DNA from: Pycnopodia helianthoides
Taxonomy: Eukaryota; Echinodermata; Asteroidea; Forcipulatida; Asteriidae
Assembly (NCBI GenBank): GCA_032158295.1
Contig: CM063256.1
Coordinates: forward strand, 10,710,453 to 10,774,452
DNA: 64,000 nucleotides
Reading direction: 5' to 3'
In this document: in pieces, positions 1-13,040 of the stretch
How the letters are laid out: every line of letters begins with the position of its first letter
Position numbering within the stretch: position 1 is the stretch's first letter
Made by a program: the position numbers and the translations under genes
The notes under the pieces: generated by a model
Database searches by the model: none
The model's input: only the letters and a program-made list of their open reading frames with translations
What the model was told of the DNA's origin: nothing

Positions 1-407
1 TGTTCTGCTATCCTTGTTACCACTAGTCCCAGACAATCGAAGGACTTTACGATGCAGCAGTCCGGACTACCTTTCAGATACGGTGTGCCTTTTGACGTGT
101 GTCTGGCACAAGTTCTTTTGTTGTTGTTGAGTGCGTGGTTAGATTACTTTCAAAGGGGTCTGTTTTTGTAATTCCTCCCTGCTCCTGAACCATTTGACCT
201 CCCTTAAATTCATGCGTGCCGAATCGAAAATGAATCCGTCACGTTTATCATTGAGGGAGGCGAGAGGGCCCGATTGCATTAAGTGGTTAAGCAGAATGGC
301 CTAATACAAGTCTATTGCTTAAGCACATTTTGTTACCTGGTCACCTTCGTTCTGTTAGAACAAAATTCTCTCCACGGCAAATTTGTGCATTTACAACCTC
401 TATGACA
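1..407. other. No gene seen (left edge)
   Basis: I see no coding exon here. The stretch should lie within or downstream of the left-hand transporter gene, whose later exons are expected to the left of the window. Fragments with TTAAGCA-type words around 280-330 resemble the MITE-D family annotated next to it. Confidence 0.5.
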
Positions 408-567
408 CCGAGCCCTGTGCCCCAATTTGCATTGCTGAATAATTGTCTGCTTAGCACTACTACGCAGGAAACCAGTCACAGACGGTGCTAAGACTAATGT
501 TTTGGCTGGCTACCTTATTTTGGTAAGCATTATTTTGTGCTGAAGCAGCTCTTTGAAAAGGGGCTTG
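408..567. mobile_element. MITE-D copy (degenerate)
   Basis: The left end (CCCCAATTTGCATTGCTG) and the right end (AGCAGCTCTTTGAAAAGGGG) form a degenerate inverted repeat. The interior has words such as CAGTCACAGACGGTGC, GGCTGGCTACC and TTGGTAAGCA that recur in the copies near 3.0-3.2 kb and 5.6-6.2 kb. No coding capacity. Non-autonomous element by inference. Confidence 0.5.
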
Positions 568-570
568 TCT

Positions 571-1182
<612 letters not shown>

Positions 1183-1258
1183 GTTGCTTTTTATAAGTAT
1201 GCAAATGTATTTTGAGTGTCATCTGGTCACCCTCTTTAGACCCAATTTTGACCCAATG

Positions 1259-1651
1259 TTAAAAGGACATTACAGAATTGGTAAGAAGAAAACTTGTGAA
1301 TATACTTTTTGATCACAGATTTACATAAAACTTACACGGTCTAATGATGATGCTAGTAGAAAACATCCCTTGAAATATTTCTGTCTGAAATGCTATATTT
1401 GATGAGAAATGAACAAACTAATTTTCCGATTTTAGTTTATCGCTCAGTGAGCGTTTTATTCATTTGTTGAATCTATATGATTTCATGCAAATGTGTAATC
1501 GGTTTTTCACTAATTTCTCGTGACCCCGATGGCCGATCGATCTCAAACTTCTACAGGTTTGTCAGTTTATGTTTATGGTGAGTTACATAAAGTGCTTACA
1601 CTGCCAGCAACTGTTTTGTTAGCAAAAACCAATTCTGTAATGTTCCTTTAA
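1259..1651 (+). mobile_element. MITE-A copy 1, complete, TTAA flanks
   Basis: About 390 bp with terminal inverted repeats (AAAGGAACATTACAGAATT and its complement; one base lost at the left end) and TTAA at both edges. The interior contains the small palindrome CGCTCAGTGAGCG and an ATGCAAAT octamer. At least seven more copies occur in this window. No open frame. A TTAA target is typical of piggyBac-type transposition, but the ends do not show the usual CCC start, so the superfamily is uncertain. Confidence 0.85.
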
Positions 1652-2004
1652 ACATGTTATTTGAAGAGGAGGAAGCAAATTGTAAAACATTTGATTAAGT
1701 GTGACCCCCTCACTCTTCATCGTTATCCCCCATTCTCCAATGTGACCCTCTTTGTTTTACCAACCACATCCTCTCCCTTGTTTGTAACAGTGCGACCCCC
1801 CCCCCAACCCCCTCAGAAGAAAGTAACGGGGCTTTAGGCATACATGTGCTTTCTTCCCCAATCGGACATAAACCCAAACCAAACAAAAGTTCTGAATTCA
1901 GATGAAGGTCTGAAATTTCTCATCTTCCACGGGGTCAACAAGCATTCAATTAACAATAATATATCCATGCACTTGTCACCAAAAAAAAATGCTGAGGTTT
2001 TTAC
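1652..2004. other. Intronic sequence, no feature
   Basis: Lies just 3' of the second exon of the left-hand transporter gene and should be its intron 2. Runs of C are present. No exon or RNA gene recognised. Confidence 0.5.
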
Positions 2005-2298
2005 CTAAACTCGATGCTAAAGCCATCATTCCCGACCCCCGGATGAACTGTTTGTGAAAATAACTCATGAGGTAGTCGTAGGCACAGAAGGTACTCAAAG
2101 ACATGCCTATACCGCACATTATACTGAGAGTCACGAAATACAGTCTTAGATCCCGGATGAATGATGAGATCATGAGGGAACAGGAGCAGGTCAAGATGCC
2201 GAGGAAGATGGTGGTACGGTAGCCGATCTTGACGACCACGACAGTGGCGAGGGGTGAGGCGATGGACCGCAGGCTTAGCAGTACAGAACCAACCCATC
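2005..2298 (-). CDS. Left transporter, coding exon 2
   Basis: Acceptor CGGCAG|GATGGG and donor TTTAG|GTAAAA. 294 bases, phase 1 in and phase 1 out, the same exon architecture as exon 2 of the neighbouring gene. It encodes TM2-TM4, including the MCT-like stretch GIGMSLS, the helix-4/5 segment YLMSYFHKQF and the small-residue run ending SSLG. Confidence 0.8.
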
Positions 2299-4459
2299 CT
2301 GCCGAATGAAACAATATTACAAATTAATTACGTGTACCAAAAAAGGTAATATACAGGATTGGTGAGGATGAAAACATCATTGGTTTAATTTCAGTTTAAA
2401 AGCTTTCTGGTTATGAAATTCGTGTTAGAACCATTTTTTTCTGTGAAATATTTCCCTCTGAAATGAAGTCATATTCGAGAAAACTGTATCTGAAAACCTT
2501 TAAAAACCTCATCAGCTGATTTCGGTACATTGTTACAACCGAGGACAATGTGTTTACATGCTGACAATTTTGCATGGTTTTTCACTATTTTCTTCTGACT
2601 CACAACCACGGAATAAGCCCCAATTTTCACAGGTTGTTATTTCATGTGTTTTGTATGCTTGATCACACAAAACCTGAGCATGTCTACGACTGTTTTGTCT
2701 GCTTTGTCAAACTTGGATAATACCTTTAAACGCGTGATAGGCAATTACACGGTTCACACTTCTGATTGACATCGTCGATCAATTTAACACAAAAAAAATT
2801 GCCGTAAAGCGAATTTCATGCACAAAAGATACTGAACTATTATTAGTGCAATTGAAAATAACCCAGTCAATAAATCTTTATAAACAAACATCTGTCAGCT
2901 TATTATCATTATTAATATTATTACATGTATTTATATTCTTGAACACCAGGACCAAATTAATTTAAAGTTGTTAACCCGAAAAGAAACAGTGTACATTACA
3001 TAGTGTTTTAGCTTGTAACCTCTTTCTGGTAAGCGAGATCATTATTTGCTTAGCAATCATTCGAGCTTAACAGCTTTATGGCTTAAGCACAAAGTAGCTA
3101 AGCACGAAACAATTCTGCTTACCACAATAAGGTTACCAGCTGAAGTATGTCTCAAGTGCCGTCTGTGACTGGATTCCTGCTCATTTTTTGCTCAGCATGA
3201 AATTGTTACGCACCAGCCATTAAGCAGAAAAATTTATTCGGCAGAAAGCTGGTCTAAAGAAATGGGTAATACACAAAAGCCAAACTGTCTTGTAATGCAC
3301 AAAATGTTCGTGACTGGTTTTCAGTCAACATTTGCTTAGCAGCAATTCAATTAATATTTTTATTTTTAGCAAAGCAATTTTATAGAGGTCAGTTTAGGTT
3401 CTTCCCCACAATTGGGAGACAATGTAAATTTCAATATTGTGCTGGTGGGCAAGAATGCTTAATAGTCACACAGTGACACATTCCACAGCGCACTTAAACG
3501 TGCCTACCCTGTCCGCTATTTTGGGGGTCAAAATGTCAGACCTTTCAATTGCAACTTCACAGTCTGAAATGTTGCCAACCAAGGTTTGGGAAGCCATACA
3601 TGCAAAGCAAAAACAGATACAGCCACAGTTTGTAACAATGTTACACAGATACTTAAAAATGCTGTTGAATTTGTTGGAAACAGAGCAACTCACGGGATGC
3701 ATTCTTGTTAATTGAAAGTTTGCAGAAAATGTTGACTTTGCAACATGATCGAATGTTTTGCTAACGTTTGGCCGTCCATGCCAACCAGCGCGGTTTGTTT
3801 ATCAACAATGGAAAGATCCCTACAATACAAAGGAATTGACTCTCAAGATGGTGGATGCGCACAGTGCGGAGGTGCGTACCGCGTTGTGCAAGAGGTCAGT
3901 TTAATATTACAAGACAAAAATGCCCAAATAAACAATCAAAACACACTTGTCAAAACACATGCATTCATCAAAACAACTTCTTCTCTTTTAAACGCCTTAA
4001 TATTATTTGTTGACCTTCGGTCAACCAACGTTTACGTGTCGACTTATTTGCATAAAAACCTCGCACAGAGCACAAGTTGCATTGGTACATCATAAGAGTA
4101 AAAGACAATAATGAGAATACTCGATGGTGAGACAACGCATAGACTACCTGTTAATTCCTCACTAGACCCAAATGCCTCTCTCAGTTTGACGGACAGTGTG
4201 GTGTAATTACTCAGAAACCCGTTAGTGTTCCCCTGATGATAACGGCACCGAGAAGCACAACCCATTTCCAGCCCGGTCGCCGCAGTTTCCGCAGGCAGGA
4301 TCGCCATTTCTCTTTGTCTGTAATCATCGTAGTGGCGGCGGCGGCCGGTTGCTGCTGCCGTATCACAGCGGCGTCCGTCCGCCTGGTGCTGTTGTCCATA
4401 TCAACATCATCTCTGCCCTCCTCGTCCACCGGCAACTGGCTGTACGATTTCTCCGTCAT
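2005..4459 (-). CDS. SLC16/MCT-like transporter, 5' part (exons 1-2), frame break in exon 1
   Basis: Exon 1 is 4459-4148 and exon 2 is 2298-2005; the rest is beyond the left edge. The start ATG at 4459 is preceded by an in-frame TAA two codons upstream. Exon 1 encodes a cytosolic N-terminus of about 60 residues (Gln/Ala-rich RQQQPAAAA) and then the first membrane helix with the MCT-type entry PGWKWVV. After GTLTG the frame stops; the family pattern LSNY continues in the next frame. Exon 1 is 312 bases, one short of the 313 needed for the phase-1 splice seen in the neighbouring paralogue. Exon 2 (WVGS... to ...MALASSLG) covers helices 2-4 and ends in phase 1 like its paralogue. The break sits in GGGTTT, so a base-call error is as likely as a pseudogene. 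SLC16 members carry monocarboxylates, aromatic amino acids, creatine or thyroid hormone; the substrate cannot be told here. Confidence 0.75.
2340..2735. mobile_element. MITE-B copy 1 (diverged)
   Basis: About 390 bp of intron 1 of the left transporter is clearly related to 10,935-11,322: shared ACCATTTTTTTCTGTGAAAT, TCTGAAAT, GTCATRTTCGAGAAAA, AGGACAATG and TTTCCACAGGTT blocks in the same order. The ends are degenerate. Part of its design (TTTTTCACTATTTTC, CACAGGTTTGTTA) resembles MITE-A, so the families may be distantly related. Confidence 0.6.
3010..3235. mobile_element. MITE-D copy (degenerate)
   Basis: Contains GCTTAAGCACAAAGTAGCTAA, CTGCTTACCACAATAAGGTT and GTTACGCACCAGCCATTAAG. The same words occur in the 5.6-6.2 kb element. 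It lies in intron 1 of the left transporter. Confidence 0.5.
3236..4147. other. Intron 1 of left transporter, no further feature
   Basis: Short open frames on both strands near 3,437-4,095 have no recognisable domain and no splice or start context that supports a gene. Confidence 0.45.
4148..4459 (-). CDS. Left transporter, coding exon 1
   Basis: Start ATG at 4459-4457. The donor is AACAG|GTAGTC (GT at 4147-4146). It carries TM1. The frame changes between 4220 and 4211: GGT TTC TGA in the first frame, GGG TTT CTG AGT AAT TAC in the family-like frame. Confidence 0.75.
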
Positions 4460-5592
4460 GTTTTAAAGGCTGATTTCCGGTTTTTATCTTTCAAAGTACA
4501 ATCAGTCAACGAGCAACATTCGTCCAGGTTGTAAGAGATTTCTCCATCCCCAGATATGCTGCGATGGATGCGAGAGAGCCGTATCCTCCACTATACAACC
4601 TTCAGCCGCTGTGCTGCGACATAGGAGAAAAACATTGTTGTTATCCGTCAGCTGTTTTCACTTGTCCCGTCCATTTCTCAAGAGGGGTGTTCATAATAAA
4701 TGGGTCTGCTTAAAGTACTCTCCAGTCCCCAAGACAAATAAAACATATCAGTTCAGCACTATTCGAGTTATAAGTAACAATTATCAGTCACTGCTTCCTA
4801 AATAGAAGAGACAAATTATGAAGGATGATTTAAACAAATTAGTCATTTTAGCGACTTGTTTTGAAAGTGTGCACCCCGGTTATTTTGTATGAGCTCGCCC
4901 AGCTCGACCGTTGGTTCACGGTTCAAGCCATCTTATTTTGCAATTTAGAACGGGTATTTGATGGTCGTAAACAAAACAAGCGTCACTGGACTGGGAATTT
5001 CTTAATTGTTTTTTTTTTCAGAGGTGTAATAGGTTCAACCATAGATCGGTTCAACCATGGTTCAACCACAGGTTCAACGGTATGCCATTGTTGGTGTGGC
5101 TATTGGTGTGGCTATAGGCTGTGTTAAGATGATGCAACCGTGATGCAACAATAAGCGTTTAGAGGCAGAATATATTTTCTGGGTGAAAACATACATTTCA
5201 AGAGAATTTGTCCACCATGACCATCTTCATGTAAAATTATTGTATTAGTATTATGTGGAGAAAAACCAGTTTCAATCTAATATTCATTCAAACTTGTACC
5301 AATCTTCCCAATGGAGAAACATTTTCGTTGCAACTGAAACTACTGCTGAAACAGTCGAAAAAAAGTGAGGCAAAATCCCAGACAAAACAAATCGTTGTTG
5401 TGTTTATGTAAAGAACAATTGCAGCATTGATGAAATTATGTGCAGATATGTAATGGATGGTGTGTGCTTATCGAAAACTACGATAATTAATTTCACTCTT
5501 TCAAAGACAATTAATGTTTGTCTTTTTTTCTCTGTGGTAGAAGGATAGCCTTGTTGGTCTGTGTTTTTGTATCACAGTGAAGCAGACCTGTG
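4460..5592. other. Intergenic, upstream of left transporter
   Basis: The 5' untranslated region and promoter of the left transporter should lie here, but I see no clear TATA box or initiator. No other gene is visible. Confidence 0.4.
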
Positions 5593-6180
5593 CCCAATTT
5601 CATAGAGCTGCATGCTGAAAGGAACATTACAGAATTGGTAAGAAAAAAACTTGGAAAATATACTTTTTGATCACAGATTTATATAAAACTTACACGGTCT
5701 AATGATGATGATAGTAGAAAACATCCCTTGAAATATATCTGTCTGAAATGCCATATTTGATGAGAAATGAATAAACTAATTTTCCGATTGGAGTTTATCG
5801 CTCAGTGAGCGTTTTATTCATTTGTTGAATCTATATGATTTCATGCAAATGTGTAATCGGTTTTGCACTATATTTTCTCGTGACCCAGATGACCGATCGA
5901 TCTCAAACTTCTACAGGTTTGTCAGTTTATGTATATGGTGGATTGCATAAAGTGCTTACACTGCCAGCAACTGTTTTGTTAGCAAAAACCGTTTCTGTAA
6001 TGTTCCTTTAAGCACAAAAAGTAGCTAAGCACAACAAAATTATGCTTACCAGAATAAGGTTACCAGCCAAACTACCATATCACATGTACAATTTGTGATT
6101 GGTATGCTTCTCATTTCTGCTTAGCAGGCATTTGTTAAGCAATATTTTCCGCTTAAGCAGCTCTATGAAATTTGGCCCTG
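5593..6180. mobile_element. MITE-D element interrupted by MITE-A
   Basis: The outer inverted repeats are CAATTTCATAGAGCTGC at 5,594-5,613 and its complement GCAGCTCTATGAAATTTG at about 6,156-6,175. Removing the inner MITE-A (about 5,617-6,011) joins CTGCATGC(T) to AAGCACAAAAAGTAGC, restoring a continuous MITE-D. The inner element is therefore younger. Confidence 0.75.
5617..6011 (+). mobile_element. MITE-A copy 2, nested
   Basis: Complete copy with both terminal inverted repeats and the CGCTCAGTGAGCG core; TTAA kept at the right edge. Same orientation as copies 1 and 4. Confidence 0.85.
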
Positions 6181-8804
6181 CACATGTGGACAGCTGTATT
6201 CACAGTTTTAGGGGTGGGGGGCTTTGCTTAAAAGTTTCGTAATCACCCGCGGAATTTACACCATCATTGTTCTCTTTTCTTTTTCGAATTCAAGAGTGAC
6301 CTCGCGGATCATGAGGAAGATCGTTCAGAACGGAAACTATGCTGACCAGTGTACGATAACCCGGAAGATGACCAAGTCACAAACACAATGGGTTTTAAAG
6401 TGGTTTATTAGCAAGAGAAAGATGACAATAATATTATGGTCAGTATATATATATATATAGACAGTTATAAGTAGCAATAAACATGTTTTCTAATCCTTAT
6501 AAGTTCCCTTGCTGGCAGTTTTTGGGGGGGGCTCATTTTGTCTGAAATGCCATCCTTGGCGATTTTGTTTATGATCTTAAACTAATTGCACTTTATGCTG
6601 TAACAAAAACCAACGTAAACACCAGTATAAATCAAGCGTTGAAAGCATCATGATGAAGACCGTTTCCTCATCAATTCTTTGAAATTCTTTAAAATATCCA
6701 CGGTTAATATTCTTATAAGAGCTTTCGTTTTTGTGAAACTCTACGGTCGATATAAATTGTTATCTGTTTGGCACTCTCACTTTAAATATGGCTGTCGAAT
6801 CGTTTAGCATACAAAGGCTGTTTGTTGCACTCTGTTTATGTTGGCAGTTGGCGTACGTATGCTGCACGTGAGCCGAATAGACTGCTGGCCGGCTGTGAAC
6901 ACTCCGTGCAAGCCAAGGTTATTACAAATAGCAACCCTGTGGGCTGCGTCTGGATCAATAAGAGACTTCGGCTACGGCTTTCGCCATAAGCCGCAGTGAC
7001 AACGTTGACGATAAAAGGACCTTTCAGCATATCAGCCGTAGCCACTGATGAAGACACCCATCATCAATTATTTATGTGAAAACTGTTGCGTAAGAGAGCG
7101 AGGTGGTTTCCATCGAGGTCGAGTTGGGCACGAACTACACGTTACAAAACATAAATAACATAAATGCAGCGGGACGGTACCGGCTCAATCTGGATTTCAC
7201 ACGGTCGGCCTAGGGCATAAAGGGGTCGATGAATCGAATAATATAAGTAGCGAAGGTACCAACTCATTCATCAGTGCCATGACCAGACATTTTTTCACAG
7301 GAGCAGTGGTCCCCCCCCCCCCTCGTTTTGCCACTTCTATAAACCACAAAATAACAGAAACTGATAAAAAAAATAACACGGCAGAACAAGTCTTGAGAGT
7401 GAGATGTGACAAGTCTTTATTCATTTCACGAGTTTACCAAAATCCAAAAATGTGAGATTTGTTTTCGATACCTCGATTCGAAGGTTCTTTTTTTCTGAAC
7501 AACTGCAGCACTACACTAAATAGCGAGAAAATCACGCGCCCAAGGCTCATGAATAAATTGCAAACCCGCATTTGTTGTTCCCATCAAATAACAGATTAGA
7601 AGGTCATGGCTTCTACGGATTGCTGAAAAAATGTGTTTAACATTTTACCATGACGTTGTTGTCGTTTAGCCTAGGGCAATTCGTGTACAAATAGCTTCCG
7701 AAAAAAAGTGTCACTTTCCGCTCGGAAGCTTTTGGGGTCCTTTTCCAAGATTGGCCATTTGACTCGTTGTGGGTGCTATCATTTTCTGGGATGCATAGCT
7801 AAAACAAAGTTGAACGGCTGACCTACCAGAAATTCAAGAAATATAATGTACATATTTAGTTGTCAGCAAATATAATTATTAATGATTTGATTTGAAGAGG
7901 CAAGGAGACTTTAAAATATGTTTGAGAAATATGAAGAACAGGGATGCCAAATGCGCCCTAGTGTGTTCATGGTTTTGTAACTTTACAATTTGCATTTTTT
8001 TTTAACGCTTGTTTGTGTGTGTGTGCTCGACAATTATTTTCTTTCTTGGCAATTCTCCTTAAAACCATCGGCGAGGGACCTGTTTGGCTGCAACGCCCCT
8101 GTGGTTCGTTGTCAGCACATACTGGCAAGCTTTTTCCTCGGTTTCTAAAGGGTTTGTTTTGCATTTTCTCAACGATTTCGTTTTACACATGTAATCGTTT
8201 ACAATGTGCAGGTATTGCCTGGGTTAATGTTAACTTATTTGTTTGCCAATAAGTTCTATTGGTTGGTTTCATCTGCCATTGACAATTGACATACTGATTT
8301 TTTACACAAAGGAGGCTGATGGCGGAGTTATTGTCCACAGTCCCCCCTTACCAAATCACTAACCCATGTTAATTGACACTCTTTCTGATGAGGATGTGTG
8401 GCATAGTCCAGCTTAATTAGAATACCATGGCGTATGAACTGACCTGTGTGTACGATGTGGTTAATTAAGACAATAGAAATATTAAAATATTATGTCAGCA
8501 CGAGCCGACGCAGCTGTCTCGCTGCAGGTTTCAAATCAATTGCAGGGACTCTGTTATCTGGGAGGTGTGACTTCCTGTTATTACCAATTCAAGGAAGTAT
8601 AGATTTTCACAATTAATCATTAGCCAGTCAGAAATATTGCATTTCTGAGGGATTGATGAGTTGTTTGTTGCAACTTTGTTTGCAGTACGATGTTTAGGAT
8701 ATGACCAGCCACACGTGATGACATTAAATGGCCTCCACGGTTGTTTTTTATTTATTGTGTGCTGTGATACCTACTATGCAGGGCCTGCACAGTACGCATG
8801 GGAT
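6181..8804. other. Intergenic, nothing supported
   Basis: I see no domain-bearing frame, RNA gene or clear transposon end. There is a short TA run at about 6,443-6,460, and C or G homopolymers at 6,525 and 7,312. Confidence 0.4.
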
Positions 8805-9045
8805 GCGAGAGGGCGCTTTCTGGTGTCCGCTATCATCTCTGCCAAAAGAACGCCGCGTCGAACCCCTTTCTCCTTAACGAAAATTGTGCTTGATTTATAT
8901 CTACGGCGGTTTTACGTCCCATTCGAAGGACAGGGCTATAATGATTATGTTTCTTGCCTGAGGACACAATTGTGTCCAGACTGGGACTCGAACCCTTACT
9001 CCGCTGGCGAGCTTGTGTCCAGTGTAAGCTTGGCCAGGACACGCC
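8805..9045 (-). mobile_element. tRNA-derived SINE (diverged)
   Basis: Read on the minus strand from 9,045: a tRNA-like head (GTGTCCTGGCCAAGC at its start, GGTTCGAGTCCC as a T-arm/B-box), then GGACACAATTGTGTCC, and a body with GAATGGGACGTAAAACCG and AAGGGGTTCGACGCGG. The order of head and GGGAC-TAA-GCCG body matches the SINE at 21,107. The plus-strand frame over it is not a gene. Confidence 0.6.
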
Positions 9046-10934
9046 TATTAATAAGTTGTGTAAATGATCTCGTGAAGATCGTCCTCTTTAAGTAGTGAAC
9101 CGTTTCTCTCAGCCCCCCCCCCCTTCATACGACAGGACCTGATCAGAGACTTTATTTACATTTAGCATTTGGTTGATATAGGGACATGGTGGCCCACTAA
9201 GTCATGAAAGTGCGCCCTCTGTCGATGAACCTCACAAGGACTATGCTTCGCTCTGGCCTGCCGGTCTCATCCTAGAATGGTCCCCTATCCTTGCGCAAGG
9301 ATAACGAGGATAAGGACAGGCACAGGTCTTATTAATTAAAATGATGGTCACTGCTAGACTGGTCCTCTCTCCTTATCCGCAAGACCGCAATGGGATGCGA
9401 GGTCAAAGGTGCGTTTGTCAGGACTCCTCCAAACGCTCGAAGCCGGTCGCTGGCGCTATTCACGAGCCTCGAAGTGTGACGTCAGACTGTTCGGGCTAGT
9501 CTCATCCAAACCGCAGGGATGGGCTGATGTTTGTGTTTCTTGTTCCGGATGTGATGCATGATGGGAACGATTTTACTGCTGGTCGGCGCAATGCGCACAA
9601 TCACAACATGTACATGTACACACTTGAAACGATCTTAGTTGCAGGAAGAATGTGGTAATCGAGCCCTATTTTTAGCACAAGGCATAGAGTTACAACAATT
9701 ATTTGCAATGGGTTTTCACAATAGAGCTACACACATTCTATTTTTTGCATCCCTGTGGAGACATCTTTTGTTCTTTCCTTTGTCCCTGTAGTTAAGAACC
9801 CCCCATAGACTTTGTACACAAAATTCCTTGTGGAGCAACCCAGTCTTTAGAATGTCCCTATGGAGACCCTTTGTTATCCCTTTTCTGTTTTGTTCTCGGT
9901 CTCCATAAGGTAGTGAAAATGAAATCACTATTATTGGTAGTCGAATCGTTCGGAAACAGCTAGAAGTTTGGTAACATTAGGTCGGGGATGGTCCATTGCG
10001 CATGTGCATACGTAAGCCAATCCCAAGCCGCTGGAAAGCGAAAGACAAAACTTGAAGTTGATAGCTGGTTACCGGCAATAGGCCTAGATAGCACAGAGTA
10101 TGCAGTCCCGTCTTGAAAGGTCCAATATCGTATTACTCATCTGACGGTGGTCCAAAAATGAATACAATATTTTGAATAGAGTTCTTGACCAGGTTTTGTA
10201 CCAGTTTATGGACCCTGCAAAATCAACCATTGTGGTAATTGTCAAAAATGTATAGGACACATTGTATATCTTGATTGATTTGTTTTATATTACTTTATGG
10301 TTGTAATTAAGACGGCTACTTCAAAGGAAATTCCAAGCAATGTGTGATAGATGCATTTCTCACAGGGCCCCAGCACAGAATGAGCTTCGTTGATTTTCGT
10401 TGGTACTTAGTCTGTCTTATGTGGGCCCGGGTACAATATTGCAATGTTTTAACCGTGTCCGGTGTTTTAGAGCGGGACTCTGATGTTCGTTGTCGAGCAC
10501 ACCGTTTGCTCCCTACCGAAAACAACGTGTCCCCCCCCCCTTCTTCCAACCAGACTCTCAAGTCCCGGTATCGGGCCAGATCTCGAGATCAATACTGTCA
10601 CTTCGAGATAGTTCAAAACTTATTGTGTGTTTTTTCCATGTAATTATCTGTTCAAACTGGAGTTTGACTTGATTTGGGGATCATGCCCCCCCCCCTCCCC
10701 CGCCCCCTTCCCCATTTGGTGTTCAATATGTGGTACGTACGGTGTACTACCCTCCTATTGTTTCTTCATTGTGTCTCTGTGAATCTCAGGAATTCTTTAC
10801 AGGATTTGGGGTGGGGTACTTCTATCCAAGAATTTAAGGAAAGAGTATATATGTCAGAGAGATAGGAACATCTAGAGGGCTCATTCATTAACACAATGAA
10901 GTATTTTGATAGGTACACTTTAGATCTTTCTCAA
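9046..10934. other. Intergenic, nothing supported
   Basis: Poly-C runs (9,113; 10,531; 10,686) and short frames without recognisable domains. A GATAAGGACAGG/CTTATCCGCAAG pair near 9,300-9,380 suggests an old inverted repeat that I could not delimit. Confidence 0.4.
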
Positions 10935-11322
10935 ATTTTTTAATTATAGCATTATACAGGAATGGCAAGGATAAAAAACATTGTTTAATTTTAATATGAA
11001 AGCTTGTACTGATTATGAAGTTCATACTAAAGAACCATTTTTTTCTGTGAAATATTTCTCTCTGAAATAAAGTCATGTTCGAGAAAAATGAAATCTGAAT
11101 ACCTATTTTAAAAAACGCAACACCTGATTCCAGTTGTTGCAACCAAAATTAAGGACAATGAGTTTTACAAGCTGAAAATTGTGCATGATTTTCCGTTGCT
11201 TTACCCTGACCCACACAACGGATTAAGCCCAAATTTCCACAGGTTTGTTATTTTTAAGTACATGGTTGGTAACACAAAAACATAAACACTTTCTGCGGTT
11301 ATCTTTGATTAGCTGTACCAAT
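10935..11322. mobile_element. MITE-B copy 2
   Basis: Same block order as 2,340-2,735. The two copies differ by many substitutions and indels, so insertion is old. Confidence 0.6.
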
Positions 11323-12650
11323 CATGCATAAAAGAAAAAACGAATGCAAAACACAACAATTCAAAATGTCAATATAATATATTCTTTTATTTACATATCA
11401 ATATATCATTACCTTACAGTACACAACATGAAGCAAGAAAAGGAAAACAAAGAATTACCTCGCTGGATTTGTTTTCATTTGTGAAAGAAATTTTTACCAG
11501 AGTGCATTACGAAAAAAATAAATATATAATACAAATTTACACTCTGGTCTCAGCTGTTACAGTTCCGAGATATTTCGGTTTTGCTGTTTCTGGCTTCATG
11601 TTGTTACTTCATAATATAAAAGCATTTATATATTAAGTATTCATTTGGTCCTTTTTTCGAAAGGGAAGAATTCCCATTCGAATAACAATATCAACAAAAA
11701 ATCGCTGATTTAAACTTTAATTCGGCACAGAGGTTGGTCGAGTTGGCATGTAGTGCTTTTAGACAAAAACACTCAAAATTACTCCCTCCACTTCTACGTC
11801 ACAAAATAATTCCACTTAACTTCGTTTACTATTTCAAAAAAAAAAAGGGTTGACCATCTGTAAATCCTGTTTAAAGATTGATAGAAATTAAGACAAAAAT
11901 GAATAGAACACCTAAGTGTTTTACTATGTTTCCACAAGTTGTGACCAGATTACAAAACAAAGACAATATTTGCCTCATTTCTGCGTTTTCAATCATTTTC
12001 AAAGCGCATTATTCGAGTGTCACCAGATATTCTAATAGTGGGTGACAATAAATCCACTGTATTTCTTTTCTTACATATTGTGTTGATGTTCAACAAACCC
12101 ACATTTTGACATGCCGTTATCACAACCCTCGCTAAGGTATTATTGTGGGCAGATTACGGCAATAAAATGTCCTCGTTAAATCTGGTCACAAATCGGTTTT
12201 TGGAATGCTAGGAGAATGAATCTCAGCATAATAATGTGAGGGAAATATAAAATAGATTTATTATTTCAAAGATTATGCGACTTCATTATTTTCGATACCA
12301 TTATCCTTTTAAATGGTTCGACTTTTAAAACTTGAATTTTTACGAGTTGAAAATACGGTTCCTTTTTGTATCAATCCAGTTTATATTTACCTCACATAAA
12401 AGTATTTCCTACAGCCTCTATTTGTCATATAAATTAATGTTAATATTTTGTTTGCTTGTTTTGGAGTGTGTTTTTTTTATGTAATTGTCTTTTTACATAA
12501 ATAGGATGATGACATAAAATACAAAATACCAGAATTAAATAATTGTAACCCTACCCTCGTTGTGTGTACTGAACATCCCCTTACAAATCCCATCCAACGA
12601 CCAGAGTTCATTGCAAAACCGTTACTACGTTGACATCCCGAAGTTGGGAG
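11323..12650. other. AT-rich intergenic stretch
   Basis: High A+T, many homopolymer runs, no coding or RNA feature recognised. Confidence 0.4.
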
Positions 12651-12833
12651 TATAGACCTTTACCATGCTGCCACCATCTCGGTCATGTCCACTGTATCCA
12701 ATAACAGTGCTTAATACCAATATCCTTTGCAAAAAAAGGGAACCAGACTATTTGTCCTTCCAGCCTCGGTTTGGTTGCATTTACTTTAATTAGAGAAACA
12801 TCAAGATGGCCACACCATGATAAAGGTCTATAG
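12651..12833. mobile_element. MITE-I, about 183 bp palindromic element
   Basis: TATAGACCTTTACCATG at the left edge is matched by the inverted CACCATGATAAAGGTCTATA at the right edge, with CCACCATCT / AGATGGCC continuing the arms. Only this copy was found in the window. Confidence 0.65.
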
Positions 12834-13040
12834 CGTGCACATAATCGACTCGAAGTTCGACAATTCCATCCTGCCGTCTTATTAGCGGCAGTCATACGGA
12901 GGCACTTCAAGACGTGCATCCCACCTCATTCTTTACTGAAGATACGCCCCTTTCTTAACCCCTTTAAGTTAAACCCCGAAGCTCGTCTTGATCTCTCCGA
13001 GCCCCGAATCTCACAACTTTAAATACATGCATTTTCTCTC

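Noticed and set aside
6224..6460. Plus frame with a Lys/Arg-rich middle
   Set aside because: Considered as an exon, but no partner exon or family match could be found.
8661..9095. 144-codon plus frame
   Set aside because: Overlaps a tRNA-SINE in antisense and has no domain.
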